A stretch of DNA of 64,000 nucleotides. Source: Lutraria lutraria. Its lineage: Eukaryota; Mollusca; Bivalvia; Venerida; Mactridae. The stretch is from contig OZ026844.1 of the NCBI GenBank assembly GCA_964023205.1, positions 25,952,934 to 26,016,933 on the forward strand, in the 5' to 3' direction. The translations under genes were made by a program, and so were the position numbers. Below are positions 24,501 through 34,439 of the stretch, piece after piece (positions within the stretch are counted from its first letter, which is position 1; every line of letters begins with the position of its first letter). Under the pieces are notes generated by a model. The model was given only the letters and a program-made list of their open reading frames with translations. It did no database searches and was not told the DNA's origin.

Positions 24501-24860
24501 CAGCCTGTAACTATGCAGAACAATCAGCCAAACATGTTACACTCAATGCCACCTTACACTAGTCACATGACACAGCAGGACATTGCGATGCCTGGTTATA
24601 GCAATGCATACATATCTCAAATGCAGGGATCTTTTCCGCTGCCTCCAATGAATTTCAATTACCCACAATCGCAGCAAAGTTTTACGCAAATGATGAACAA
24701 TAGTACTTCAGCAATGGGTATCATGCATAATAATGGCATGCCTGGTTATCCTCCACAGCATATCTCTCACAATTTTCCTGAACATTATTCTAACAGTGGA
24801 GGACAATTGAAAGAGTTTAATCCAAACATGCCCATCAAACAAGAAAAACCTGATAACTAA
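15443..24860 (+). CDS. TDG: G/T mismatch-specific thymine DNA glycosylase, 7 coding exons
   Basis: Nuclear base-excision-repair enzyme that removes thymine or uracil from G mispairs and, in vertebrates, 5-formyl- and 5-carboxylcytosine during demethylation. Exons: 15443-15507, 16517-16700, 18019-18088, 19145-19277, 20431-20513, 21106-21182, 23628-24860, total 1845 nt and 614 residues against about 410 in human. The catalytic fold spans roughly 60-250, with VGINPG at 84-89 (Asn87 matches the catalytic Asn of the family), [12 protein letters not shown] across exons 3 and 4, YGIGFTN, and MPSSSAR at 209-215. A basic linker with GRPKK at 33-37 precedes it. The tail is rich in Q, S, N, P and M and ends IKQEKPDN. 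All junctions are GT-AG and phases agree. The first exon is least certain: an acceptor-like TTTCAG at 15376-15381 would give an exon open upstream of Met1, so an earlier start remains possible. Confidence 0.95.
15602..16466 (+). mobile_element. Modular 'AGCTCACC' repeat, full length, in TDG intron 1
   Basis: 5' palindrome AGCTCACCTGATTCATCAG/CTGAGCT, then three to four modules of about 170 bp (GCTTGTTTACACTCTAGC..., CAAGAGTTATGGGCCCTTG). It ends CAGGTGAGCGATAAAGGGCC...GGCCCTCTTGTT, the 3' hairpin of the family. Confidence 0.9.
16517..16700 (+). CDS. TDG: TDG exon 2
   Basis: Lysine-rich linker with AGRPKK, then [16 protein letters not shown] and the start of the fold, LAPNLDIVI. Acceptor CTTTAG, donor GTTAGT. 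Confidence 0.95.
16990..17160 (-). mobile_element. tRNA-derived SINE, minus strand, in TDG intron 2
   Basis: Read on the minus strand it has an A-box-like TGGTCTAGTGGATATGG and a B-box-like GAGTTTGTATCCC about 40 nt later. The body follows (ACTTGTGAGGAAGC, AAGGTCAGTGGTTCTACC). Head plus body is typical of bivalve SINEs; V-domain families such as RUDI are known from molluscs, but I could not test membership. Confidence 0.75.
17327..17918 (+). mobile_element. Modular repeat of the 'ATGCCCCCG' subfamily
   Basis: Opens with palindrome ATGCCCCCGCATCGATAGATCGGGGGCAT (17332-17360), followed by TCTGTTTGTCTG repeats and modules containing CAGGGTTTTGTGATTCGATC and TTTTGATAAAACTTTCATGG. The 3' end near 17918 is uncertain. 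Confidence 0.65.
18019..18088 (+). CDS. TDG: TDG exon 3 (catalytic Asn)
   Basis: 70 nt encoding [20 protein letters not shown] and NHF. Acceptor ATACAG, donor GTAAGT. It lies between two inverted Tigger-like ends at 17222 and 18929. Confidence 0.97.
18180..18300 (+). repeat. SINE tail fragment
   Basis: CTAAGTACTGGTTAGAAAAC, AGTCCAGGAAAACTGGTTCT and an A-rich end with AAATACATAAATA. Resembles the sequence at 13890-13950. Confidence 0.5.
19145..19277 (+). CDS. TDG: TDG exon 4
   Basis: [20 protein letters not shown], then [13 protein letters not shown] and GSADLS. Donor at 19278 reads GTGCTT, which is weak, but the phase joins exon 5 correctly. Confidence 0.96.
19428..19882 (+). mobile_element. 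Modular repeat of the 'AGCTCGACTTCTCGAAGAA' subfamily
   Basis: Opens TTTTTAGCTCGACTTCTCGA..., with a partial inverted copy GAGAGCTATA just after. Two internal modules of about 180 bp follow (TTGAACTCATACTTAGAATA, GAGTTATGCCCC). It closes with hairpin CTGTCTTCAGACAG and TTCTTGTT. It is in TDG intron 4. Confidence 0.8.
20050..20195. repeat. Small inverted-repeat element in TDG intron 4
   Basis: ATAATTTGTTTTGGAAAGAA at about 20057 pairs with TTCTTTCCAAAACAAATTAT ending near 20184, with an 85-bp loop. Confidence 0.7.
20431..20513 (+). CDS. TDG: TDG exon 5
   Basis: [19 protein letters not shown] and KIAVFNGK. Acceptor ATTACAG, donor GTATTT. Confidence 0.96.
20545..20852 (-). mobile_element. Modular repeat fragment, 'TGTGTCC' subfamily, minus strand
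   Basis: Ends at 20852 with the complement of the AGAAATGTGTCC...GGACACA...ATGCCCCC end seen near 1420. Contains two GGAGTTATGGCCCCTTTT modules. In TDG intron 5. Confidence 0.65.
21106..21182 (+). CDS. TDG: TDG exon 6
   Basis: [19 protein letters not shown] and CLPGTET. Donor GTAAGT. Confidence 0.96.
21423..21894. mobile_element. 472-bp hAT-like MITE with perfect 8-bp target duplication
   Basis: Terminal inverted repeats TAGGGCTGTG and CACAGCCCTA. Flanked on each side by TTGTTAAC (21415-21422 and 21895-21902). The interior repeats AAGTGTTGAATCG and has TATCCGAGTACTCGGGTA. TDG intron 6. An 8-bp duplication and such termini define hAT-type elements. Confidence 0.92.
21925..22050 (+). repeat. 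Single module of the 'GGTCAAAAACTAGGTC' repeat
   Basis: One diverged module (CCAAACCTTGTCATAATGTT, GGGGTCAAAAACTAGC) like those in the arrays at 30107-34221, without termini. Confidence 0.65.
22090..22368 (-). mobile_element. Modular repeat fragment with GTCACTCCTGTGAC end
   Basis: Ends at about 22368 with a palindromic GTCACTCCTGTGAC and, in complement, AAACTAGAGCTTTGTCAC. Interior text CCAGCATAAAACTGCC recurs near 33018. Confidence 0.55.
22400..23620. other. Rest of TDG intron 6
   Basis: AT-rich and non-coding; no structured element seen. Confidence 0.5.
23628..24860 (+). CDS. TDG: TDG last exon with long C-terminal tail
   Basis: Opens [12 protein letters not shown], which carries the second active-site loop, and finishes the glycosylase fold by about residue 250. 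It then runs about 360 residues of low-complexity Q/S/N/P/M-rich sequence. SUMO-type motifs VKKE and VKEE are at 262-269, VKQE at 343-346 and IKQE at 607-610. An AT-hook-like GRPRKRK lies at 466-472. Stop TAA at 24858-24860. Confidence 0.96.
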   Translation, partial: AVFVMPSSSARCSQLPRAVDKVPFYEALRKFKDHLNGDLPNLDNSEITFPDVFLKTAVKKEVKEEKKEQDDQYPGEMDPSLLNDQQLSQFVPGSYQVIPHSSQSSMSSQGTFNKSSPDFQFAGTRQPMPAVSSPSTVQVKQEPVDLDCQASSSRPSETTSIGQLEVYNQPQNSSQNDSHLNNFLNGLYGLVGQVAGDDRCSKYGMVSNTGMFTKGPVQFNDALRDIVRENSNEELDSYTNMDAIVEKPQIVQESQGKSAKSGRPRKRKSKTAAETQSMPLATVSSPTQHFNQPVTMQNNQPNMLHSMPPYTSHMTQQDIAMPGYSNAYISQMQGSFPLPPMNFNYPQSQQSFTQMMNNSTSAMGIMHNNGMPGYPPQHISHNFPEHYSNSGGQLKEFNPNMPIKQEKPDN

Positions 24861-26090
24861 AACACATCTACCTCATTTTGCTAACATAATGTATATGTAA
24901 ATTTTGTGTCACTCAATCATATCTCAAAAAGCATTTGGCGCAGAGTTATGGAATTATACAGGTATGTTTATCAGCATATGAAGTTGTGCATTAAGGGTTT
25001 AACTCTGTCAGAGACTGAAGACTATCTGCCCTTGAATTTGTATTTTTGGTATTGCCACAGTGGGGAATCACGTGACTATATTATGCTATACTGCACTTCG
25101 TTTTCCTTACTAAGTTCTTTCATATTCTCTAGCAAGCATTCATTATTTTTGACTTTTTAAAATTTGGCCTTTTTAGCTCACCTTGAGTACTTCGTGCCAA
25201 ATTTTCAAATGTTTTGCTGATTATGATCACATGATGTCCGTTGTACATGTGTTTGTCTGTCCATGAGTCAATTATTGCTTTAGTAAACAACATTTTTAAG
25301 TATAGGCCAATTTTAAAGAAACTAGTGGAATGGTTGCCATAGCAACTAATAGGAAAATCTTGTCTGCAAGCCTAGATATTTGGTATGTAGCATTGTCTAG
25401 TGAACCTCTACTTAGTTTGTTCAAATCATGGCCCTGGTGTCAAAATTAGGTCCGCTCCGGGGATAACTTGATGTACATGAAGCAGGTGAGCAATTCTGAT
25501 CAGGTTAAGAAGAGTTATTGAAGGGCAGATAAATCACATTTCTGACAAGGTTTATTGAAGTGACACTTGTTAATAGACTTCTACTCACTCATTCATTGCA
25601 CCTTAGATCAATTTTGTTTTATACATAGTATATAATTATACCCCAACCCACTATCAGTGATTAGGCTATACATGTACTGGAATCATATAAAATGTCCCAT
25701 TCAGTCCTGTCACATCCCAGTTATTTTTAGGGCTGTAACTTTATTGTTTACTGATGGATTTTAAAATAACTTGGCTTGATTGTTCACCACCATGAGACAA
25801 TGTGTTGTGCATAAGAGTAAGGCCCGTACCTCCCAAGATCAAGGTCACACTTGAAGGTCAAATATTTGGTTTGCTTCATCTATGCCGAAACTAAATTGTT
25901 CATTGAAAGGAATCCAATTTCTTCATTTTTACGAGAAGTGGCAAAAAATGTCCCTTAACATGTCTGTGTCAAAGGTATTTGTCATGTCTGTGACAAGCTG
26001 TAGTTCTATATGCAAGAATGGAAGAGTTACATTAGTTGATCTGGCAGAAAAAGCTTATCCGGCTATACATATATTGCCAAAATAAAACCT
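24861..26090 (+). other. Probable TDG 3' UTR with repeat remnants
   Basis: Follows the TDG stop. AATAAA at 26080-26085 is a candidate polyadenylation signal, but others follow further on, so the 3' end is a guess. Remnants of modular repeats lie at 25168-25492 and 25630-26000. Confidence 0.45.
25168..25492 (+). mobile_element. Degenerate modular 'AGCTCACC' repeat
   Basis: Starts TTTTTAGCTCACCTTGAGTA and ends CAGGTGAGCAATTCTGATCA. It keeps GATCACATGATGTCCG and ATATTTGGTATGTAGCATTG, both shared with the copy at 40000-41066. The 3' GGGCC hairpin is lost. Confidence 0.7.
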
Positions 26091-26099
26091 CCACTATTA

Positions 26100-28480
26100 A
26101 ATCACACTATACAGTATCATGAGTTTGCATATTAATGGCCAGCTTGTCTAAAATATTGAGACCAGTGCCTATATATTGATACAACAGTACATTTTTTTAT
26201 TGCTGTTGCATTGAATTTCTGATATCTGCAAATGTTTACTTTGAGTACTAGTATGTAATTTGTTAAGGTTTTTCATGTGTTGTGTATCTTTTATTGTCAA
26301 TTTAGTATTGTGATGCATTACTATTATGAAATGCAATGGTGATGTTTTTGTTTGTTTTGCTGTTCTTGTATATATGTTTGTGCCTAAACTTCATGTCAGT
26401 ATATACTTGCAGCTGCAACTTCCATTTGTTAAAATTTGTCTTTAATCTTTTTGCAATGTTGACATATCTTTTTTCTACCTCCTGTGAAAGGTCTTAGCAA
26501 ACAGTGTAGGATAAATTTTTACCATTGTTAGCCATTGTTGTTCATCTGTGGTTTAAATGAGAACCAGTTGAGGGCCTGAGGTTACAAATCTCCAGTTGTG
26601 AAACCAGATTCAAAACTGGAGTCTGTGATTGGTTGTTTCCGAGAATGGCAAGCTTCAACTTAAAATTAGTCAAATAATGTTCTGCAACTGTCGTAGACTA
26701 TTGGTATATGAGAGCAGATCAAACTTAGAGCATGTATTGTCTTCTATACATAATCAGAAAGAGATAAGTATCAAAATTGTGGTAAATGCTGCTTAGTAGC
26801 ATGTAGTTTTAGGTTTAAAGCATGGAATTTTTTTTTCAATTCGGCAGGGGTTAGTATATATAAGATTAGTCTGGATTGCATGAATTAATTTTTTTTGCAA
26901 ACAGCTTTCAATTAATTTAAATTATTATTTCATCTAGTTGTTGTTAGTAAAAAGTTGTGCATAACTATACACCATATAGGACATGGTATCATGGATGCAC
27001 CGGTTTTTGAACCCCTTAATCTTTAACTCAACATTTCTCTATTAACTGGAGAAATATTGACTATCAAATCAAATGGGCATGGAAAATAATCTATTATGTA
27101 CATACCTGCTTAAAAGTAATCGTCACATCCATCTTAATACTCCCAATATTCCCCACCTCCTTCTGATAAAAAAACTCAAAATGGTGGTCATTAAAGAGCA
27201 CCTGCTTTCGAACCTTTTGCAAGAAACTATACAGGATACTTCACGAATATTGTTCCACAATGAAGTTATAACATTTTTATTGTTTTTTGTCGTTATTGAA
27301 GAAAAGTGAGCTATATTTTACTGTTTTAGATGCGTTTTTTCACTTGACATTGTTTACAAATAAAGCATCAGTGTGCATGTAGTGATGACGTCACACGGAC
27401 TTGCGCATGCGTACAAATGAGCGTAAGCAAAAGATTCGAAAGGAGAAGGTGTTCGAGAATAGGTGTGTAGACAATATAAAGTTATGCCAGTCCTTACAAG
27501 AGTACATTATCGATGCTGTTTGATGTTTGGGCATGTATGTTTATTTTGCCTTAGTGTAACTTAGGCTGAACAAGTTAAGGGAACAATAATTTTACAATGT
27601 CAATTTTTATATTCAGTAATATATTTTTGTTTGAACAGAGTAACTTCATGCTAATTTTGTGTAATATATTTCCTATGTACCATGTTTTTACGTGTGGTTA
27701 AATCATTAATAATGATAAACTAATTGATATACAACACCAGAGTAGTTGCTTTAAGTCTGAAAAGTTGTAATTAAAATTCATATGATGATTTTTCTTGAAG
27801 GTGTCCATGGTTGTGCACTTAACTGGCTATTTATTGCCTGGTACATGCTATAGTTGACCTTGCAAATGACGGCAAAAAGCATGTATTGCTTATATGCCTA
27901 ATAAATTGAATTTAATTGTTTCAAAAACTTAATGACACAAGATAGAGAGAGAACTCAGTTATAAACATGGCAATCATTGAGATGCAGTGTTGTTTTCTGG
28001 TTGAGAAAATAAAAATTGTTTATGTCAAACATCTTTGAAAGGGTTTAATTAATACTGTCCAGTGAAACCCTCTTTTTATTCACCTCTTCCAGTTTTTCTC
28101 TCTAATTTGTTACTTATTTATTTCTGACACTTTTGACATAGTTGTCTTCCACTAATGTTGACAAAATTTTGTGTATGACTAACATGTCATAGATCAACAT
28201 AGGTTTCGCCACTTACACAAAAAGCTAAACATTTGTTACTTACACAATGTTCAAATTCGGTTCGTAGAACACTTTACGCAAATTGTAGACATTTACGTAG
28301 ATATAAATTATGCTTACGATTTTGCATATGTCACGAATTGTTGATAGAACGGGGCCCAGATGTGTATAAATGTTTTATTTCCTGGTCTGTTATCATGTTT
28401 TTACATTCAATTTGTTATTATGTTGTATTTGGTTGATCTTTTTCTCACACACTTGTGTCATTTCATTTTGGAAACTGCAT
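26100..28480. other. Intergenic stretch, no gene recognised
   Basis: AT-rich. Only the CRE- and NRF1-like pair near 27386 stands out. Short open frames show no domain. Confidence 0.45.
27386..27411. promoter_or_regulatory. CRE-like plus NRF1-like palindromes
   Basis: TGACGTCA at 27386-27393 and TGCGCATGCG at 27402-27411, 8 bp apart. A perfect CRE next to an NRF1-type core is typical of animal promoters, yet no gene is recognised close by. Confidence 0.4.
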
Positions 28481-28488
28481 GATAGTTC

Positions 28489-28645
28489 AGCTTTCCATAG
28501 CCGTCAATCGCTTGGTGCTCATGAATTTTGATGCGGACCAATGTACTACGTTTTCTACATCTGCCATGCAATTGTTAAACTAGTTCCCGTTCTGTGTTGC
28601 AGTCTATGTAAATTCAGTTTCCATGATTACTTTCTGTACTTTGAT
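28489..28645 (+). repeat. Dispersed repeat, paired with 37397-37567
   Basis: Shares CTTTCCATAgCCGTC..., GTACTACnTT...CTAC and TACTTTCTGTACTTTGAT, in the same order and direction, with 37397-37567. Ends and class unknown. Confidence 0.6.
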
Positions 28646-28649
28646 GATT

Positions 28650-30105
28650 TGATGTGATTGGAGTGCATAATTTTATCTGTGAGAAGGTAGAAAATACTTA
28701 TACTCAATAATTATTTATGTAACTTCAGCCAATATTGTATTGTATTGTTTTGCCTTTTCTTCTAATACTAGTATTGGGTCAAAATTGGTTCTGTCCTCAG
28801 AATCCTATCATTTGTTAACCAAGTTATCAATTCATCAGGTTATTCTGGTGAGCGATACATCATGTTTATTTTAGTGGATGCTAAAAGTTGATTTTCTTTC
28901 CGTTATTGTTGTACTAAAATCATGCTGTAGTATATGATAGTTTATTTAATTGGCTATCCTGTTGTTTTAATTATTGATGTACTTTGAAATATTCTACTGG
29001 AATTTATTTTTAATGAATTTTCAATTAAAATTCAATTGACTATGTGCATGATTATGAATTCTGTATAAACCTTGAGCTTGGCCGCAGGCGGCATTCTATT
29101 TATATAAAAATGCTTCAAAGCTTATATATTATTTTGCAATACAATATTATATCAGTATATGTTTGCATTGTATAATGACTGTTGGCTTGTGACATTGTGT
29201 GTCATTTAATGATGAGAGCATGGTCTAGACTACTATGAGTGTTATGTTGTATGCTTTGTTGTTACTTTAAATCTAACCTCAATCATCTGGCATTGCTTAG
29301 TGACCACATGTCATGTGACCTTACTATCTGACCATAAATCAACTGATGACTCTCACCCAGCCCACATGTCATGCCATGATTTTAACTGATTTCATGTTAT
29401 GTAAAAATTACTTTCGGACAACATGTCATATAAGACTTAAGTCTTTGCTTAGTGTCCATGTAACACATGATAACACACTTATGAATTTGTCATTTTATTA
29501 TTTTATTACATTTTTATTTTGATTATTTTTTTAAAAAATTGTTACAGAGAAATGAACTTTTTAGACTGTTGGTATGCTTTTTTATCTGTTGTCCGTCTGT
29601 CCACACTTTTCAAAAGACTTTTCCTCTTCGTCCGTGTCAAATTTGAAGAAACTCCACTTGAATAATCTTTGAGTTGTTCTTTATCTTCTTGTCTTAAAGC
29701 ACATGGTTTAGAGCTGAGATAACTGTCACTGAGCAACATCTAGAGAAGCTCTAATGTCCCTGGGGTCATTATTGGCTCTGCTCAAGGAGTCACGTTTTAC
29801 ATGGACTTATATAGGAAACTGTTTAAAACATTATTTTTGTACATTTGTATGAAGCACAAGGTTTAGAGATTAAATATTTTGCATGTAGCAACACATAGAG
29901 GCCCTCAAACAAGATTGCTAAAATAATATCCCTGTGGTCTATTTTCCTACACTTTTTACTTACTGGTACTGCAGCACTAAGTTAATTCTAGTTTGTAAGT
30001 GATATTGCCATAACTCGTTATTCAGGTGAGCATCCTTGGGCCACTTGGCCCTCTTGTTTTAGAAAATAATGTTTATTGTATTTTTGTTAGTTATGTATTT
30101 AGTTG
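28650..30105. other. Intergenic stretch with a diverged modular-repeat end
   Basis: Near 30010-30058 the text TTCAGGTGAGCATCCTTGGG and CCACTTGGCCCTCTTGTTTT is the 3' end of a modular repeat whose body (about 29550-30010) is heavily diverged. Nothing else is recognised. Confidence 0.5.
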
Positions 30106-30106
30106 A

Positions 30107-31260
30107 TTTTTAGCTCACATGTCACAAAGTGACAAAGTGAGCTATTAGGATCACTCTCCGTCCGGCGTCGTGCGTCGTCAAACTTTTTGTTGTGAACACA
30201 CTAGGGGCCACATTTTTGGCTCAATTTTAGCAAAACTGGGTCAGAACATTAATATCAACAAAATCTCGGACGAGTTCGATATTGGGCCATTTGGGGTCAA
30301 AAACTAGGTCACCAGTGCCAAATAAGGGAAAACCTTGTGAACACTTTAGAAATCACTGTTTTGAATTTATCTTCATGAAACTTTGTCATAATGTTTATTT
30401 TAATAATATGTAGGTCAAGTTTGAAAATGGGTAATTTCTGTAGTAAAATTAGGTCACTAGGGCAAATTGCTGAAAAACCTTGTGAACACTCTAGAAGTCA
30501 CTGTTTTGATTGGATGATCATGAAACCTTGTCAGAATGTTTGTCTTCATAATATCTTGGACGAGTTCGAACATGGGTCATCTTGGGTCAAAAACTAGGTC
30601 GCTAGGTCAAATCTTATGAAAAACCATGTTAACACTGTAGATTTCACAGTTATTATTGGATCTTCACCAAACTTTGTCAAATCGTTTGTTTTAATGATAT
30701 AACAGTCAAATATAAATATGGGTCATCTGGGGTCAATAACTAGGTCACCAGGTCAAATCTTAGGAAAACATTGTTAACACTGTAGATGTCACAGTTTTAA
30801 TTGGATCTTCACCAAACCTTGTCAAAATGTTTGCCTCAATGATATGTGGGTCAAGGATGAACATGGGTCAGCTGGGTTCATAAACTGTGTCACAAGGTCA
30901 AATATTAGGTAAAAATCTTGTAAAAGCTCTAAATGTCATGGTTTTGATTGGATCTTGGCCAAACCTTGTCAGATTGTTTGCCTTAATGATATTAAGGACA
31001 AGTTCAAATATGGGTCACCTAGGTTCAAAAACCAGGTCACAAGGTCAAATCTTAGGAAAACCTTATTAACACTGTAGATGTCAAATTTTGATCGTATCTT
31101 CACCAAACCTAGTCAGACTGTTTGTCTTAATGATATGTAAGACAAATTCGAACATAGGTCGTCTGGGGTCAAAAACTAGGTCACCGGTTCAAAGCAATGT
31201 TTTAATGAGTGAACAGTGATTGTCATGTGAGCGATATAGGGCCATCTTGGCCCTCTTGTT
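30107..31260 (+). mobile_element. Modular 'AGCTCACATGTCAC' repeat copy 1
   Basis: 5' nested palindrome AGCTCACATGTCAC...GTGAC...GTGAGCT, then six or so modules of about 150 bp each with GGGTCAAAAACTAGGTCACC and GGAAAACCTTGT. Ends TGTGAGCGATATAGGGCC...GGCCCTCTTGTT. Confidence 0.92.
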
Positions 31261-31285
31261 ATTTGATTATAGAGGTAGCATTTTC

Positions 31286-32134
31286 TTTTTAGCTCACATG
31301 TCACAAAGTGACAGGGTGAGCTTTTAGGATCAGTCTTCGTCGTGCATCGTCAAACTTTGTTGTGAACACACTAGGGGCCACATTTTTAGCTCAATTTTAG
31401 CAAAACTGGGTCAGAACGTTAATATCAACAAAATCTCGGAAGACTTCAATATTGGGCCATTTGGGGTCAAAAACTAGGTCACCAGGGCCAAATAAGGTAA
31501 ACCTTGTGAACACTCTAGAAATGACAGTTTTGATTGGATCTTCATGAAACTTTGTCAGAATGTTTATTTTAATAATATGTAGGTCAAGTTTGATAATGGG
31601 TCATTTCTGGTAAAAACCTAGGTCACTAGGGCAAATTGCTGGAAAACCTTGTGAACACTCTAAAAGTCACTGTTTTGATTGGATCATCATGAAACCTAGT
31701 CAGAATGTTTGTCTTCATAATATCTTGGACGAGTTCGAACATGGGTCATCTTGGGTCAAAAACTAGGTCGCTAGGCCAAATCTTATGAAAAGCCATGTTA
31801 ACACTGTAGATTTCTTATAATTGGATCTTCACCAAACTTTGTCACATCGTTTGTTTTAATGATATAACAGTCAAGTACAAATATGGGTCATCTGGGGGTC
31901 AATAACTAGGTCACAAGGTCAAATCTTAGGAAAACTTTGTTAACACTGTAGATATCAAATTTTGATTGTATCTTCATCAAACCTTGTCATAATGTTTGTC
32001 TTATTTATATGTAGGACAAGCTCTAACATGGGTCTTCTGGGGTCAAAAACTAGGTCACCGGTTCAAAACAATATTTTAATGAGTGAACAGTGATTGTCAT
32101 GTGAGCGATATAGGGCCATCTTGGCACTCTTGTT
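31286..32134 (+). mobile_element. Modular 'AGCTCACATGTCAC' repeat copy 2
   Basis: Same 5' palindrome and modules as its neighbour to the left, 25 bp away, with fewer modules. Ends GCGATATAGGGCCATCTTGG and CACTCTTGTT. Confidence 0.92.
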
Positions 32135-33505
32135 CGTAGTTCACACTTTAGTATGTAAATGCGACAAATGTCAATAATATTTTTATTTGATGTTCTTGCA
32201 TGTGTATTGATAGGGAGACATGCAGAGTAAAAATTATTGATATTAAAATGTTGAAAGAAATGTGAAAAACAGATAAAATGATTTAACAGTTACTAATTAA
32301 TTACTTGATCAAAATGTGTAAATTATTACTCCTGTCATGGTTTGCTGACTTGTTTGAAAAAAATAGAAGAAAATATTTATGTTTCTTTTGACCAATGGCC
32401 AGTAGTTCTGCTTAGTAAACCATGTATAAATGATATTATAGTATAGTTCTAGTCAACCCAGTCTATCAAACATGTTTTTTTGTAATCTGATCAGTTTACG
32501 CCATATTATTAAAATTAATATCCTAAGAAAAATTCAGTCTATTTTAAGTTTTGGTCACTGTCATTCATCAGAGGATTTTAAAATGAGTTTCCGTAATTGT
32601 TTACTATTGTTACAGTAAGTCAATGGGTCAAGGTCACATGTAGAGTTCTAAGCTCATAAAATTATTCTTTTGGCAGTGTCCCTCTGTAACTTCATCATTC
32701 AACGGAGGATTTTTGAAATAAGTTACCATAACAGTTTACTGTTAACCATCTTTAGACAATGTGTCATGCGCTGTAGCTCCAAGTACACACTTAAAGCTTA
32801 AAGGTAAAAAATCAGTATTTTATTTTGTGTGAATATGATTGGTTGAAATGTTCACCAATATGTCTGTGGGGATGTCTCTTGAGAAAGACCTAGGTCAAGG
32901 TCACACTTTCAGGTTAAAGGTAAAAAAATTGGGTCTTTTTTCGTATCCGCACGGTAACTTTGTCATAATACTTTTTTGGAATAATATGTGACCATGTCAC
33001 TCATGTGTCATGTGAAAGACCCAACATAAAACTGCCTCTTGAAAGAAGTTCACATCTTTAAGTAGCAAATTACCTTTATACTTCAGATTTTAAACACTTT
33101 AGTTCATTTTGGCAGTAATTTGTTGAAATATGAATTTGATATTTGTCTAAACTGACTTGTATTATATGTGTTAGGTGCTTTTACAAAATGGTAGCATTTA
33201 TTGACATCAACTGATATTTCATATCATATGAATTGGTATTTTTATTTTTTAATAAAGCTTTACTTCTATTTTGTAATAATTAATGAGCCATTTTAACTGT
33301 GTGTGAGGTTGTGTGTGTGCATACATGTTTGTTTTTATGTGTTTTATATTTATAAAATTGTATTCTTTAATTATTCAATTGAAATAAAAAGGTAGTGAGT
33401 ATATGTGATTTTCTGTTTAGTCTAATCTTGGTCATTCAACCCCAACTCATGTCGATGTGGGTAGGGCTTGTCGGGGATTAACCCAATATCATTAGCAGAT
33501 GGTAA
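32135..33505. other. Intergenic stretch with a diverged repeat
   Basis: 32600-33120 shares CATAAAACTGCC and related text with 22090-22368 and 25800-26000, so it is an old modular repeat without clear ends. The rest is unassigned. Confidence 0.45.
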
Positions 33506-34221
33506 TTTTTAGCTCACATGTCACAAAGTGACAAAGTGAGCTATTAGGATCCGTCTGTGTCCGGCGTCGTGTGTCGTCAAACTTTATGTTGTGACCACAC
33601 TAGCGGCCACATTTTTAGCTCAATTTTAGCAAAATTGGGTCAGAACGTTAATATTGACAAAATCTCGGACTAGTTCAATATTGGGCCATTTGGGGTCAAA
33701 AACTAGGTCACCAGGGCCAAATAAGGGAAAACCTTGTGAACACTTTAGAAATGACTGTTTTGACTGGATCTTCATGAAACTTTGTCAGAATGTTTATTTT
33801 AATAATATGTAGGTCAAGTTTGATAATGGGTCATTTCCGGTGAAAAACTAGGTCACTAGGGCAAATTGCTGGAAAACCTTATTAACACTGTAGATGTCAA
33901 ATTTTGATCATAACTTCACCAAACCTTGTCAGGAAGTTTGTCTTAATGATATGTAAGACAAATTCGAACATAGGTCATCTGGGGTCAAAAACTAGGTCAC
34001 GAGGTCAAATCTTAGGAAAACCTTGTCTATGCTGTAGTTTTCATGGTTTTGATTGGATCTTCACCAAATTTTGTCAGAATGTTTGTCTTATTTATATGTA
34101 GGACAAGTTCTTACATGGGTCATCTGGGGTCAAAAACTAGGTCACCGGTTCAAAGCAATGTTTTAATGAGTGAACAGTGATTGTCATGTGAGCAATATAG
34201 GGCCATCTTGGCCCTCTTGTT
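33506..34221 (+). mobile_element. Modular 'AGCTCACATGTCAC' repeat copy 3
   Basis: Same ends as the copies at 30107 and 31286, but only about four modules. Module-number variation between copies with the same ends suggests unequal exchange within the array. Confidence 0.92.
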
Positions 34222-34439
34222 TATGAAAGCAGAACGTAGATAAAGAAAATAGTGTTTGGCAACAATCATCAACAGAAACATTCTGAACTAAAATATATTT
34301 GAAATACATGTAGCAATTACAGGACCAGAATGTGTTTTGCTGGGTCAAAATATGGTTGCAAATCGGATGATTTCAAAAGCTTTTTTTGATTGTATAAATG
34401 CTTGATTTTCACTTTTACCCCAGGTCCACTGCACCTTTC

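Noticed and set aside
33506..34101. Small open frames within modular repeats (for example 33904-34101, 30391-30597, 30887-31069)
   Set aside because: They recur because modules repeat; each copy has different stops, and no conserved protein is seen.
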